64,000 nucleotides of DNA from Flaccisagitta enflata (GCA_965153355.1 OZ231127.1:35588001-35652000); one strand, 5' to 3'. Positions 1-14,088 are shown, numbered from the stretch's first letter. A program made the numbers and translations. Notes: generated by a model from the sequence alone, not told the origin.

Positions 1-120
1 AAAAAAAAACAAAAACAATATCAATAAAAAGGGCACTGTTTCTCATACAGTCCTTTACACCATAAAAACAAAAAAAAATAAAGAGCTCTCTAACCTTGCT
101 TTTACAACGTGGGTTCTCTC

Positions 121-151
<31 letters not shown>

Positions 152-219
152 AAATGAGCCCAAAGGTACAAAAAAAAAAATGAAATGAAAAAAAAAAAAT
201 CACAAAAATCTACAATGCA

Positions 220-1030
220 ACATTGCTTCAATCAATCTTTTAGCCCAAAGGAGGCTCACCATCTTAATCACTCTTATAGCCCAAAAGGAGGCTTATCATC
301 TTCATGATTCCTTGACGAAGTTCAATTATACCGTCAAGAATCAATGTTACTCATTAATCGTCTTTTAAGCCCAAAAGGTGGCTTACAATCTCCAATCAAT
401 CTTTTAGCCCAAAAGGCGGCTCATCATCTAAATCACTTCTAGCCCAAAAGGAGGCTTATCATCTTCATGATTCCTTGACGAAGTTCAATTATACCATCAA
501 GAATCAATGTTACTCATTAATCATCTTTTAAGCCCAAAAGGTGGCTTACAATCTCCAATCAATCTTTTAGCCCAAAAGGCGGCTCATCATCTTAATCACT
601 TCTAGCCCAAAAGGAGGCTTATCATCTTCTTGATTCCTTGACGAAGCTCAATTATACCATCAAGAATCAATGTTACTCATTAATCATCTTTTAAGCCCAA
701 AAGGTGGCTTACAATCTCCAATCAATCTTTTAGCCCAAAAGGCGGCTCATCATCTTAATCACTTCTAGCCCAAAAGGAGGCTTATCATCTTCTTGATTCC
801 TTGACGAAGCTCAATTATACCGTCAAGAATCAATGTTACTCAATCATCTTTTAAGCCCCAAAGGTGGCTTACAATCTTTTAGCCCAAAATGCAGCTCATC
901 ATCTTAATCACTTCTAGCCCAAAAGGAGGCTTATCATCTTCATGATTCTTTGACAAAGTTCAATTACACCTTCAAGAATCAATGTTACTCATCTTTTAAG
1001 CCCAAAAGGTGGCTTACAATCTCTAATCTT
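220..1030. repeat. 163-bp tandem repeat, about 5 copies
   Basis: Copies of AGCCCAAAAGGAGGCTTATC, GATTCCTTGACGAAGTTCAA and GGTGGCTTACAATCT recur at a spacing of 163 bp (for example at 317, 480 and 643). Within each unit the AGCCCAAAAGG motif appears three times, so the unit itself grew from a shorter motif. No gene is visible. Confidence 0.85.
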
Positions 1031-2075
1031 ATTTATTTGCACGTAGCATAGCGACTGTGGCTTAGCACCATGGAACTGGTGCACAGTTGTTCCCTTTTGC
1101 AAGAATGCAAAGCCACGTGACTGTGGTGGGCAATCCATTTCATTAAACTCATTATCAGTCTTTTCTCTTCAAAGTATTTTCTCTTTATGGATAATAGAGA
1201 AAGAATGTAACAATCTCTAACAGACTATTAATACATGGTTTTGGAAATCATTGAGTACTTCCATAACTTTCTTAATCTCTTTTAATCTAGATAATCTAAA
1301 AATTAGTCTAAAATCGATTGATAAAACATTTCCTTAAAATACAGTTGAACATTCCCTAATATCTTCAAATAAGATTTCTGGCTCTTACCTCCCTTCCAAA
1401 AAAAATGTTATGTTATGTAATTTTTGCACTATTTTGTCAATGACACTAATTCACAGATCACTTCTGGCCAATGATTACTTCAATGTTCTTAAATCCACCT
1501 TTCTTTGGTATGTTGTAACAGAATTTCCCGTTAATTTTTCATCCAAGCCTAAGTGCCATTGATGTGTAACTCATGCATGCGAAATCACCATCTGCTCCAG
1601 TCTAGTGCCAAATCTTGCCAAATCTCCTTATTGGACACTCGATTTGATCAGTAATTCCATAAAAGCTTTATGCGTCACTCACAGATTTAACCGGCTTCTG
1701 GTTTTCCTTGTCTTTACATGAGTCTTGCATCCAACTGTAGTTTGTCTGACAATCCCATCAGTCATTTTTTTTCCTTCGTTTTCTTCTTATTTCACAATTC
1801 AGTCACTTGGTGGTCATTCCGCCAACCTTTTTAGGGCACTCTTTTCACAACTCAAGACTTTCTAACAACAGTTCTGCACGAGCTTTTCCACATCTTTCCC
1901 CTAAGTACTAATACCCGTTATTAGCCATCCAGATCAGTACGTCTGTCCTTCCTTTGATCTTTTGTGCGTCCTCAGTTCTCTCTGAGGCACTGTCCACAGG
2001 AAGACCTTTTTCCTTTCTTTGCAGTGCACAAAGAAATAGCAAAAAATCACTGACAGTATTGAATTTCATAAAATC

Positions 2076-2109
<34 letters not shown>

Positions 2110-4500
2110 AAAAAAAATTTTCTCGATCATTTTAATTCATTGCATTATAATAGCTATCTGATTTTTTTTTGCTACCTCTCTTTTTATTAATTATACTTTG
2201 ATAACTTGGCCTACTAGTCCAAAAAAAAACAAACAAAAAAAAACAAAAGATGAAAAAAAAGCATATCCGTATAAAAAAAGGTTATTCCTTATTTGTTAAG
2301 TCCCGCCAGATTAAAAGAAGTTGTTTGTTGAAAGTTGTTTGTTAAAAAGTCAAAAAGTAAAAAAAAAGTTAAAAAGTTAAAAAAAAAAATTAAAAAGTTA
2401 AAAGTTAAAAAGTTAAAAAGTTAAAAAGTTAAAAAGTTAAAAAGTTAATTTTTTAAAAAAAAAGTTAAAGTTAAAAAGTTTATCTCTTGTTTGTTAAGCC
2501 CCACCGGATCAAAAGCATTATTTAAGATCTTTTTCTGAAAGGTCGCGATGAAGATAAACATATAGATTCACGATCTTTTTCTTGTCTTCCATTTTTTTTA
2601 AATAATCACAATCATATTTCTAAACACTATTTACTAGCGACAATATCGGAGGTTGTGTCTGTCCGTTGGTAGGTACATCCATTGTGAGGCAGTTCCATGT
2701 AAAAGAATGCTCTTTATGACATCATGAACCATATCTTGACACTCTTGTTCCATCACTTTTTTGCACCATTTTTTTACATGATATAATCCATTCTTGACCA
2801 AAAATCTGTTTTGACATATGCAATGTAAGTCCATTCATACTATTTCAAAGAGTCAGTCTTCAAATTGCATGCTTTCTACAGTAAAGTGGTCTTAAAATGG
2901 CAAAGTTTTCAGGCTAATTCTTTGAAAAGAGTAAGAATTGTTTTAAAGAGGTATCTTTGCTTCGTTATTACTGACACAGTTTGAAAAATATAGTCAAATT
3001 TTTTTTCAAGGGGCTACTTATATCTATCTGACACTAATATAAAACTTTTTTGCCACATCATTTTTAGCATTTTGGATGTCTTTATCAGGTTCCTTTTAAA
3101 GATTGTCAGCTAACAATTGAATTTTGTAAAAAAAGGATATCTTATTTTTGAATATTCATTTGGGGTATTCCCATTGGAGTATAGTCATGAAATTTGAATG
3201 GTAGTCAAAGGGAGCACTGAACCTCAAGCATTCCAAATTTCATAATAATTGGTTGATTTTAAGTATCAATTTTGTGAGTTTTTCTTTTCTAATTTTTGAA
3301 ATTTGAAATTTTTGTAAAAAAAAACTTTATTCATCCCCTAAATAACAAATCTTGAACATGGATCAATATTTTGCATTTTTAAAAACATCAGACCCCAGAT
3401 AATGTAATTTACTAAGGTCTGATGTTTTTGTTTTTTCCAATTTTTCAATTTCTATGCAAATTTGTTATTTAGGGTGCGCCAATGTCAGATTCAACAGAAA
3501 TGTGAAAAAGATATATTTTTTTGTTTAGAGTTTTAAATGGGGCATATCCTATAAAAGAAAAGTCATGAAATTTTCATGGTAGTTAAATAAAGCACCAAAC
3601 CACTTGCATGTCAATTTTCATTCGGATCAGACAATTTTTAGTACCCATTTATGAAATTTTTGAAATCAACTAATGAAATTTATAAAATCAGTCATTTTTA
3701 TAAGAAAAATCACTAAATTTTTTTTTGATGATATTTTTCATAAAATTTTTTCAGTTAACTACCCTAATTGACATGTACTATCAGGTGAATTCCTTGTTTT
3801 TGGTAAAAAAAGATGATTTTTTTGCTCCTGGCGGGACTGAAGTGACACAATGATTTTGATTGTGTCTTGTTTCTTTTTCTTTACACACATGATTGACTGA
3901 AGCAGTGAAACATTCTCGCATCACTGCTCCTGTCTGACTAAGCCTGTTTTACTTCTTTGACCGATCAGAAATTTTTGTGTGAGATTTGCCCATCTATTTT
4001 TTGTCAGTTGCGAGCGTTCTTGTTCTTGTTCTTGTTCTTAACTCTGTAAACGAGGTTTGAGTTCCAGGTGGGGGTCAGGTAATTTTTTTCTCCCTCACCT
4101 CACCCTGCTGTATTTTACAAACATGGCGATGTTCATATTTTCACTTTACCTTTTACCTCCCACGCTTCAGTGTTATTAGTAATATTAGTAACCCCCCCAA
4201 TTTCTTTTGCCTGTTTCTATTATAAGTAGCATAAGATCAAAATATCAGTTTAAGAACCCCCCCCAGCCCTATGTATGTATTCAAACCCCAACCAGCCTAC
4301 CTAGCCACCGTCTCGCTCATCTCATCAACTTCTCCGTGAATTTCAACCTTCGAGTTGCACAAAATTCACCATCAGGCAAAGTCTAGCCTCCAAGCGTTGC
4401 AAGCAAGCGTCACGCACGCGGGATCCGCCCGCGGACCCACTTACTCGCCTGGACTCGCCATTAACATGCTGTGACTGGCGGCCTCCACAGCCAAATCTCT
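1031..4500. other. AT-rich intergenic DNA, no gene recognised
   Basis: This stretch holds poly-A tracts, a TTAAAAAG array (2336-2480) and unassigned single-copy sequence. A 66-codon minus-strand frame at 2634-2834 is Cys/His-containing but matches nothing I know. A hairpin motif near 3384-3430 (ACATCAGACC..GGTCTGATGT) recurs at 29012-29055. Confidence 0.5.
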
Positions 4501-4539
4501 CTTCATTGCCTCCAAGTGTGACACATGTTATGAACGCGG

Positions 4540-7500
4540 TATCAACATCTTCTCTTCATCCATCCTACCTACCCTCTTAATTGGAGGCTGGGTCAAAAAC
4601 TTCTCTTCTTCATCCATCTTATCCACCCTCTAAACTCGAGGCTGGGTCCACATCTTCTCTTCATCCATCCTATCCACCCTCTAAATTTGAGGCTGGGTCA
4701 ACATCTTCTCTTCATCCATCCTATCCGCCCTCTAAATTTGAGGCTGGGTCAACATCTTCTCTTCATCCATCTTATCCACCCTCTAAATTCGAGGCTGGGT
4801 CAACATCTTCTCTTCATCCATCTTATCCACCCTCTAAATTCGAGGCTGGGTCAACATCTTCTCTTCATCCATCTTATCCACCCTCTAAATTCGAGGCTGG
4901 GTCAACATCTTCTCTTCATCCATCCTATCCACCCTCTAAATTTGAGGCTGGGTCAACATCTTCTCTTCATCCATCCTATCCACCCTCTAAATTCGAGGCT
5001 GGGTCAACATCTTCTCTTCATCCATCTTATCCACCCTCTAAATTCGAGGCTGGGTCAACATCTTCTCTTCATCCATCTTAACCACCCTCTAAATTCGAGG
5101 CTGGGTCAACATCTTCTCTTCATCCATCTTATCCACCCTCTAAATTCGAGGCTGGGTCAACATCTTCTCTTCATCCATCCTACCTACCCTCTTAATTCGA
5201 GGCTGGGTCAACATCTTCTCTTCATCCATCTTAACCACCCTCTAAATTTGAGGCTGGGTCAACATCTTCTCTTCAGCCATCCTATCCACCCTCTAAATTT
5301 GAGGCTGGGTCAACATCTTCTCTTCATCTATCCTATCCGTCCTCTAAATTCGAGGCTGGGTCCAAATCTTCTCTTCATCCATCTTATCCACCCTCTAAAT
5401 TCGAGGCTGGGTCAACATCTTCTCTTCATCCATCCTATCCACCCTCTAAATTTGAGGCTGGGTCAACATCTTCTCTTCATCTATCCTATCCGTCCTCTAA
5501 ATTCGAGGCTGGGTCAAAATCTTCTCTTCATCCATCTTATCCACCCTCTAAATTCGAGGCTGGGTCAACATCTTCTCTTCATCCATCCTACCTACCCTCT
5601 TAATTCGAGGCTTGGTCAACAACTTCTCTTCATCCATCGTATCCACCCTCTAAATTTGAGGCTGGGTCAACATCTTCTCTTCATCCATCTTATCCACCCT
5701 CTAAACTCGAGGCTGGGTCCACATCTTCTCTTCTTCCATCCTATCCGCCCTCTAAATTCGAGGCTGGGTCAACATCTTCTCTTCATCAATCCTACCTACC
5801 CTCTTAATTCGAGGCTGGGTCCAAATCTTCTCTTCATCCATCTTATCCACCCTCTAAATTCGAGGCTGGGTCCACATCTTCTCTTCATCCATCTTATCCA
5901 CCCTCTAAATTCGAGGCTGGGTCCACATCTTCTCTTCATCCATCTTATCCACCCTCTGAATTCGAGGCTGGGTCTACATCTTCTCTTCATCCATCGTATC
6001 CACCCTCTATATTCGAGGCTGGGTCCACATCTTCTCTTCATCCATCTTATCCGACCTCTAAATTCAAGGCTGGGTCCACATCTTCTCTTCATCCATCGTA
6101 TCCACCCTCTAAATTCGAGGCTGGATCCACTTCTTCTCTTCATCCATCTGATCCACCCTCTAAATTCTAGGCTGGGTCCACTTCTTCTCTTCATGCATCT
6201 TATCCACCCTCTAAATTCGAGGCTGGGTCCACATCTTCTCTTCATATATCTTATCCACCCTCTAAATTCGAGGCTGGGTCCATATCTTCTCTTCATCCAT
6301 CCTACCCACCCTCTAAATTTGAGGCTGGGTACACAACTTCTCTTCATCCATCTGATCCACCCTCTAAATTCGAGGCTGGGTCCACTTCTTCTATTCATCA
6401 ATCTGATCCACGCTCTAAATTTGAGGCTGGGTCCACTTCTCTTCTTCATCCATCTTATTCATCCATCTTATCCACCCTCTAAATTCGAGGCTGGATCCAC
6501 TTCTTCTCTTCATCCATCTGATCCACCCTCTAAATTTGAGGCTGGGTCCACTTCTCTTCTTCATCCATCCTAGCCACCCTCTAAATTCGAGGCTGGGTAC
6601 ACAACTTCTCTTCATCCATCTGATCCACCCTCTAAATTCGAGGCTGGGTCCACTTCTTCTATTCATCAATCTGATCCACCCTCTAAATTCGAGGCTGGGT
6701 CCACTTCTCTTCTTCATCCATCTGATCCACCCTCTAAATTCAAGGCTGGGTCCACTTCTCTTCTTCATCCATCTTATCCACCCTCTAAATTCGAGGCTGG
6801 GTCCACTTCTCTTCTTCATCCATCTGATCCACCCTCTAAATTCGAGGCTGGGTCCACTTCTTCTCTTCATCCATCTGATCCACCCTCTAAATTCAAGGCT
6901 GGGTCCACCTCTTCTCTTCATCCATCTTATCCACCCTCTAAATTCGAGGCTGGGTCCACATCTTCTCTTCATCCATCTGATCCACCCTCTAAATTCGAGG
7001 CTGGGTCCACTTCTTCTCTTCATCCATCTGATCCACCCTCTAAATTCTAGGCTGGGTCCACTTCTTCTCTTCATCCATCTTATCCACCCTCTAAATTCGA
7101 GGCTGGGTCCACATCTTCTCTTCATATATCTTATCCACCCTCTAAATTCGAGGCTGGGTCCACATCTTCTCTTCATCCATCTTATCCACCCTCTAAATTC
7201 GAGGCTGGGTCCACTTCTCTTCTTGATCCATCTGATCCACCCTCTAAATTCGAGGCTGGATCCACTTCTTCTCTTCATCCATCTGATCCACCCTCTAAAT
7301 TTAAGGCTGGATCCACTTCTTCTCTTCATCCATCTGATCCACCCTCTAAATTTGAGGCTGGGTCCACTTCTTCTCTTCATCCATCTGATCCACCCTCTAA
7401 ATTCTAGGCTGGGTCCACTTCTTCTCTTCATCCATCTTATCCACCCTCTAAATTCGAGGCTGGGTCCACATCTTCTCTTCATATATCTTATCCACCCTCT

Positions 7501-9640
7501 AAATTCGAGGCTGGGTCCACATCTTCTCTTCATCCATCTTATCCACCCTCTAAATTCGAGGCTGGGTCCACTTCTCTTCTTGATCCATCTGATCCACCCT
7601 CTAAATTCGAGGCTGGATCCACTTCTTCTCTTCATCCATCTGATCCACCCTCTAAATTTAAGGCTGGGTCCACTTCTCTTCTTCGTCCATCTGATCCATC
7701 CTATAAATTTGAGGCTGGATCCACTTCTCTTCTTCATCCATCTGATACACCCTCTAAATTCGAGGCAGGGTCCACTTCTCTTCTTCATCCATCTGATCCA
7801 CCCTCTAAATTCGAGGCTGTGTCCACTTCTTCTCTTCATCCATCTGATCCACCCTCAAAATTCGAGGCTGGGTCCACTTCATCTCTTCATCCATCCTATC
7901 CTCCCTCTAAATTCGAGGCTGGGTACAAAACTTCTCTTCATCCATCTGATCCACCCTCTAAATTCGAGGGTGGGTCCACTTCTTCTCTTCATCCATCTGA
8001 TCCACCCTCCAAATTCGAGGCTGGGTCCACTGCTTCTCTTCATCCATCTGATCCACCCTCTAAATTCGAGGCTGGGTCCACTTCTTCTCTTCATCCATCT
8101 GATCCACCCTCTAAATTCGAGGCTGGGTCCACTTCTATTCATCCATCTGATCCACCCTCTAAATTCGAGGCTGGGTCCACTTCATCTCTTCATCCATCCT
8201 ATCCACCCTCTAAATTCGAGGCTGGGTCCACTTCTTCTCTTCATCCATCTGATCCACCCTCTAAATTCGAGGCTGGGTCCACTTCTTCTCTTCATCCATC
8301 TGATCCACCCTCTAAATTCGAGGCTTGGTCTACTTCTTCTCTTCATTTGTCTTATCCACTCTCTAAATTCAAGGCTGGGTCCACAACTTCTCTTCATCCA
8401 TCTTATCCACCCTCTAAATTCGAGGCTGGGTCTACGGCTTCTCTTCTTCCACCTTATCCACCCTCTAAATTCGAGGCTGGGTCCACGTCTTCTCTTCATC
8501 CATCTTATCCACCCTCTAAATTCGAGGCTGGGTCTACGTCTTCTCTTTATCCACCTTATCCACCCTCTAAATTCGAGGCTGGGTCTAAGTCATCTCTTCA
8601 TCCATCTTATCCACCCTCTAAATTCGACACTGGGTCCACGTCTCCCCTTCATCCATCTTATCCAACCTCTCAATTCGAGGCAAGGTCCACATCTTTCCTT
8701 AATCCTGAGGTCAAGAGGTTGAGTCAAGATATTCTCTTCATCCATCCTATCCACCCTTTAAATTCGAGGCTGGATTGTCTCCTCATCCATCCTATCCATC
8801 CTCTTAATCCGAGGCTGGGTCCACATCTTCTCTCCATCCATCCATCCTATCCAGCCTTCTCTTCATCCATCCTATCCACCCTCTAAATTCAAGGCTGGGT
8901 CCACATCTTCTCTCCATCCGTCCTATCCACCCTCTAAATTCGAGGCTGGGTCAACATCTTCTCTTTAATCATCTTATCCACCCTCTAAATTCGAGGCTGG
9001 GTTCACATCTTCTCCTCATCCATCCTATCCACCCTCTAAATTCGAGGCTGGGTCAACATATTCTCTTCATCCATCCTATCCACCCTCTAAATTTGGGGCT
9101 TTGTCCACGTCTTCTTTTTAATCATCTTATCCACCCTCTAAATTCGAGGCTGGGTTCACATCTTCTCTTCATCCATCATATCCATGCTTCAAATCGAGGC
9201 TGGATACCAACAACTTCTTCCTTCATCTTCATTCATCATATCCATCCTCCAAATCAAGGCTGGATACAAACAACTTCTTCCTTCATTTCCACTCATCATA
9301 TCCATCCTCCAAATCAAGGCTGGATCGCAGAGACTTCTTCCTGCATTTCAATTCATCATATCCATACTCCAAGATAGCTGGATCGCATCAACTTCTTCAT
9401 TTCCATACATCCAATCTATGCTCCACCAAGCTGCATCACGTCTTCATCTTCCTTAATCTCCATTCACCATATTCATCCTCAAAATCAAGGCTGGATCACA
9501 TCTACTTCTTCCTTCATCTTCATTCATCATATCCATCCTCTAAATCGAGGCTGGATCACGTCAACTTCTTTCTCCCACTCCATTCATTTCATCCATCCTC
9601 AAAATCGAGGCTGGACCACATCGACCTCTTCCTTCATTGA
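4540..9640. repeat. 51-bp minisatellite array, about 90 copies, decaying at the right end
   Basis: The unit is of the form CCACCCTCTAAATTCGAGG, then CTGGGTCCACTTCTTCTCTT, then CATCCATCTGAT. Because 51 is a multiple of 3, five of six frames stay open over long distances (for example 4687-6573 and 6536-8722 on plus, 6415-7839 on minus). These frames are a by-product of the array, not good gene evidence. The left part carries CAACATC variants and the right part CCACTTC variants. A seven-unit (357 bp) block is duplicated (marker TTCTAG at 7044 and 7401). From 9100 on, the units degenerate. Confidence 0.95.
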
Positions 9641-11240
9641 CTTCTCCATTTTACTCCATCTTCATTCATCATTCTTCGCTATCTCTAACCAGCATCATCC
9701 ACTCATTCACGGCAACATCATCTCACTGGCTATCATAACAGTGGACGCCCATACTCACGCTCACCACACAACTTTCCACCTACCGCAGCCTAGCCTTTGC
9801 CTTCTCACTCCTTGACTAACCTCAAATTGGACAACTTTCGAAAGATCGATATTCAGAGAAGAATTTGTTTGAATAATCACCCAAGTGAATTCCCGTACCC
9901 CATCTCTTGTAAAATTATTGTCATTCATACATTCCTTTCGCTTTCCATATGTTTTATTGGTGTGATATCGTATTAAATTCAAAATTTCCCCTTTCACTCT
10001 TCATTTATGCTTTTTTTCACCACAATCTAACATAAGTTACAAAACAAATTGCAAAAGCTTTCCTCATCACAATCATTTTTCTTTTTTTTTATCATTTAAT
10101 TCAGTTCTCTATCATTTTTAAACAAGAGTTTTGGAAAGTAAAAATTTCTGTACATATATCTTTTTTAATATAAAACATTTATTTCTCTTTCTTTTATTTT
10201 GTGAACATCGCCATCCTCCCACCCTGCCCTTTGAACAACACTAACAGTAGTACCTTTAACTCCCCTGGGTCTCGAATTTAAATGATATTACTCAATGGCA
10301 ACTCTTCAGCTTTTAATCAAAAGTTTTCTTTCCTTTTTTCACAAAACATTTATGAATGTCCTTCCATCACATAACCTACATTTACCTCCTGTTTTCTTTT
10401 CTATATGATCATTGCTATCTTTTTATGTGACTAACCTTTTTTTTTTTTTTTTATATTCTTTTTTTATTATTCATCTATTTTTATGAAATGGGCTGACTGT
10501 TTTGTCTTTTTCTCTTTATCCATTGGATTAACTTGCCTTTTCCATTAGCCCTGGCCAGATTGAATTTTCTCAGTTTTACATCAACCCATACCCTTTACAT
10601 TGGCTTGCTCTCCACGAAATCTGGTCTTTTATCGGAACGACCGCCGCTTTTAGCCTAGGCCTGGCTCTTTTGTTCGCAAAAATGCCCCTTTATACCTTTT
10701 CTCTCTTTTTATGGGCCATTTTTGAGGCAAGGGGGCGCGTCTTCCCCAGGGCTTGGCTAAACCCAGCGATCGTTCCCCTAAAACCCCCGTTTTCGAGGCG
10801 AGGCAATCCTCTTCTTTCTTCTTCATCATCATCATCACTCGCATATATAAGCATGATTCTTGTTCTGTTATGCAGACAGTTTTCGGGAGAGCCTTCGGGC
10901 GATCCTGACTCTGTCTCACTCATCTGATGAATAAAGCACCTGATACCCCAAATCACTCGCTTATTCGCTCCCAGATGAGACGACAACAATAAACAACAAC
11001 AACAACAACAACAACAATAAACAACAACAACGACGACGACATGAAAATTTGACAAGTTCATGCATGCGTCAATTCCGCCACCAAATATGCGCGGCCAGCC
11101 TGTGAATATGCCGTTGGACATCTTTCAAGAGACAAAAGTTCTCTTAAAATTTCGATGACCCGCCAGTCGCTCCAATAGGAGACGACATGAAAATATGACT
11201 AGTTCATGCGTGTGGGAACTTTGGTCATCGTGAAAATTGA
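9641..11240. other. Intergenic, no gene recognised
   Basis: T-rich and C/T-rich single-copy DNA with a short CAA array (10985-11040). The open frames are short and lack recognisable motifs. Confidence 0.45.
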
Positions 11241-11243
11241 TAA

Positions 11244-11623
11244 GACAAGGCCAAGTGAAGGCCAATAAGTGCGCCTCGCTTGATTAAGATTTTGTGAATG
11301 AACGTTTTTGATGAATGAATAAATGAATGAATAAATGAATGAATAAACAAATGAATGAATGAATAAATACATGAATGAATGAATGAATGAATATATGAAT
11401 GAATGAATGAATGAATGAATGAATGAATGAATGAATGAATGAATGAATATGAATGTGGTGAGGCATAAAAGGTGATAGGAATGAAGAAATACATCAGAAT
11501 CAGCCGTTTTGCGCTTTTCAAACGTTTGCGTGACCGACCGACCAACCAACCGACCGACCGACCAACCGACCAACCGACCGACGGACATGATCTCGTATAG
11601 AAGTGCGAGGACGCACTTAAAAA
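11244..11623 (-). mobile_element. GTCC-type element copy with internal (TGAA)n
   Basis: It begins CAAGGCCAAGTGAAGGCCAA and ends GTGCGAGGACGCACTTAAAA, with an ACCGACCGACC tetranucleotide run near the end and a TGAA array (11311-11450) inside. An inverted relative with the same inner motif (CAGAATCAGCCGTTTTG) lies at 20364-20673. Family assignment is by shared ends only. Confidence 0.7.
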
Positions 11624-12313
11624 TTCAATTGTAATTTAAACGTTCATTACCTGCAGAACAAGCGAAAAGTGTGACTGAGTTCTTTAAAGACGGTTTTGAT
11701 TTTATGTCAATGTCATATGCTGTTTCTCTCGTCGATGGCGCGTTACGGCGTCATCGCACATAGAAAATGAAAAGAGATATGAAATCAGCACACTTCAGGG
11801 ATACTACAGGCAGTCGACGTCAACTCACGGCGGCGAAGTTTGGCCGCAGTAACCATTTTCGTGAAGCTTTGTCATATCTCAAGTTTTTTACGGATTTAAA
11901 AAATTAAAAAAAGATTATCTGGTGACTATTTATGTAAAAACTGATAACCTGGCGCTATGCTGGTACCATATTTGACCATATTTGACTCACGGGACATCCT
12001 GGAATGCAGGTTCAAATTTCTGATATTGCATTTTATCTCGTTTCTCTTGTAACATGAGCCATGGTTCATTCCCTACAGTATGTCCTGTAAGAATATTGCT
12101 CATTCAGCCGTTGCTAGGGAGCATCATTTAGCAGTTGCTAGATGTGATGCCCCCTAGCAACGGCTAAACAAGCAATATTCTTACAGAACATACTGTGGGA
12201 AAGTTGTAGCAAATTTAATTTTGAGCAATGTTCCCTGACAATATTTCTCGGAATATTGATATTTTAGTGGTTATAAATGTTTAAAAAAATACTTTTGGTT
12301 TCCATAGCAACCA

Positions 12314-12480
12314 AACAAGGCCGGATACACGGAAATCCAGTCGCGGACGGTTGGGCAGTAGCAGTAATGCGAAAACCGCTCGGAATTCAAAAATGTGATG
12401 GACTGACCGACGGACCGACCGACCTACCGACCTACCGACCAACACGGCAAGGTGTAGAGTCGCATGTCCGCGACTAAAAA
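12314..12480 (-). mobile_element. GTCC-type element, short copy (167 bp)
   Basis: It runs from AACAAGGCCGGATACACGG to GTCGCATGTCCGCGACTAAAAA with a GACCGACCGACC run. It is the most compact complete copy and so defines the minimal element: tail hairpin, tetranucleotide run, head hairpin. Confidence 0.75.
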
Positions 12481-12596
12481 CTCAGGGACAAAAGCATCAA
12501 GTGAACAACTTATATTTTAAATATCATGTTTGTCAAATGAAATTAAGACACTTAAATACCTTCCTCCAGTTTAGGCTGTTATTCCACGAACCCCAC

Positions 12597-13227
12597 TGTA
12601 CACTACGCTGAGGAGAATACACTTTTTTTCATGCAGGGACCCAGAGGAGGGCCCAGATCTTTGTATTTTGATGCAACTAATTTATTCTAAAAATTTCAGG
12701 ACCATAGCCATTCTTAAACCTTCATCATATTGCACCTGAAAAATAATTCATCCTTAAGGGGGCCAAAATTTCAAAATCATTTTTCCTCAAATCTGATGCC
12801 AGATTCAGATTCCTTGTAAAAAATTATGTCCAATACTATATAATCTTTTTTTAAAATTTTGTTTTTAAGCTGGAAAAAATGCAAAAATCCTTTAAAAACA
12901 CCTTGTTTTATAAAAACTTTTATTTTTGGAGGTTTTTTGCATTTTTTCAGCTTAAAAACAAAATTTTGAAAAAAGAAAATATAGTATCTGACATATTTTT
13001 TTACAAGGAATCTGAATCTGGCATCAGATTTGAGGAAAAATGATTTTAAAATTTTGGCCCCCTTAAGGATGAACCATTTTTCAGGTGCAATATGATGAAG
13101 GTTTAAGAATGGCTATAGTCCTGAAATTTTTAGAATACATTAGTTACATCAAAATACAAAAATCTGGGCCCTCCTCTGGGTCCCAGCATGAAAAAAAGTG
13201 TATTCTCCTCAGCGTACTGTACACGCC
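12597..13227. mobile_element. Foldback (long inverted repeat) element
   Basis: Arms of about 300 bp (12597-12900 and 12920-13227) are near-perfect reverse complements. For example, GAGGAGAATACACTTTTTTT on the left matches AAAAAAAGTGTATTCTCCTC on the right. The spacer is about 20 bp and no coding sequence is present. A transcript would fold into a long hairpin. Confidence 0.85.
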
Positions 13228-14088
13228 ACAATATTTGCCGATATTCGTCAACCTGTCGTTTCTCTTTTCGGGCGCTTGCAATCGGTTCACAGCAACTAAC
13301 AAACTACTTGCAAATGAGAAAAGGCAATAATGCTGAATCACATAAACTCACTTTCATAATCATAACACCTCTCACATGTTTAGACGGACAATTTTTGTAG
13401 CCATAACTGTCGTAAAAATAGTCCAATTTATACCAAATTTTAAACGGGGGTGCCTCGTGCATCATTCAAAATCTGTTCCAAATCTCAAGACAAAGAGACC
13501 ATTAAAACATGAGTTATAACCAGTTAAGTGGAGTGTCCGTTGGAATATGGGAGAGGTGTTAAAAGTCGTAGCCTTGGAGGTGGACGGAAAAACCAGATTG
13601 GCTATCACGAGCTAAAACAGGAATGAACAAGCTATACGTCTTGTTACACGATTCATTCTAATCTACAATTAAATCATCTTCGAGTTATGGATGCATTTCA
13701 AAACAGGTTTCGAGGAACAAAATATTGTCTAGTCACCGATCACGCCATTCTTGAGGCCAGGACAGATGGTGGCTCACTGTACTTCCATTTTCCTCAGCAA
13801 TGATTAAAACGAAAACTACAGTTGCATCGGGATTGACTCAGATCAGTTTGTCCACATCACATATTGAAGATTGAAGAAAATGAATCAACGAAAAAGATAA
13901 GTCAACTAAGCTTGCATTTCAGCATTGACTCCAATAATATGATCACATGATCTTTTTTTAACGAGAATGAAATCTTATCAAAAATTACTTACAATGAGGA
14001 TGTACGATCATGCGAGTGCAGCTAGGGTTAAAACAAACGCGTGCTCGCTTGTGTCCAACTGAATCGCCCCCGTGATTAAAGACATGTA
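13228..14088. other. Intergenic, nothing recognised
   Basis: AT-rich single-copy DNA. Open frames are below 80 codons and carry no motif. Confidence 0.4.

Noticed and set aside
2634-2834. Cys/His-containing 66-codon minus frame as a possible small gene
   Set aside because: Short, isolated in AT-rich DNA, no recognisable motif or neighbouring exon.
4687-8722. Long open frames of 628 and 728 codons suggesting a repeat-rich protein
   Set aside because: They are by-products of a 51-bp tandem unit; overlapping frames on both strands are equally open, and no start context, splice site or conserved reading is favoured.
10650-11121. Overlapping frames with Val/Cys/Leu runs near 10.9 kb
   Set aside because: They run through a CAA microsatellite and show no domain.
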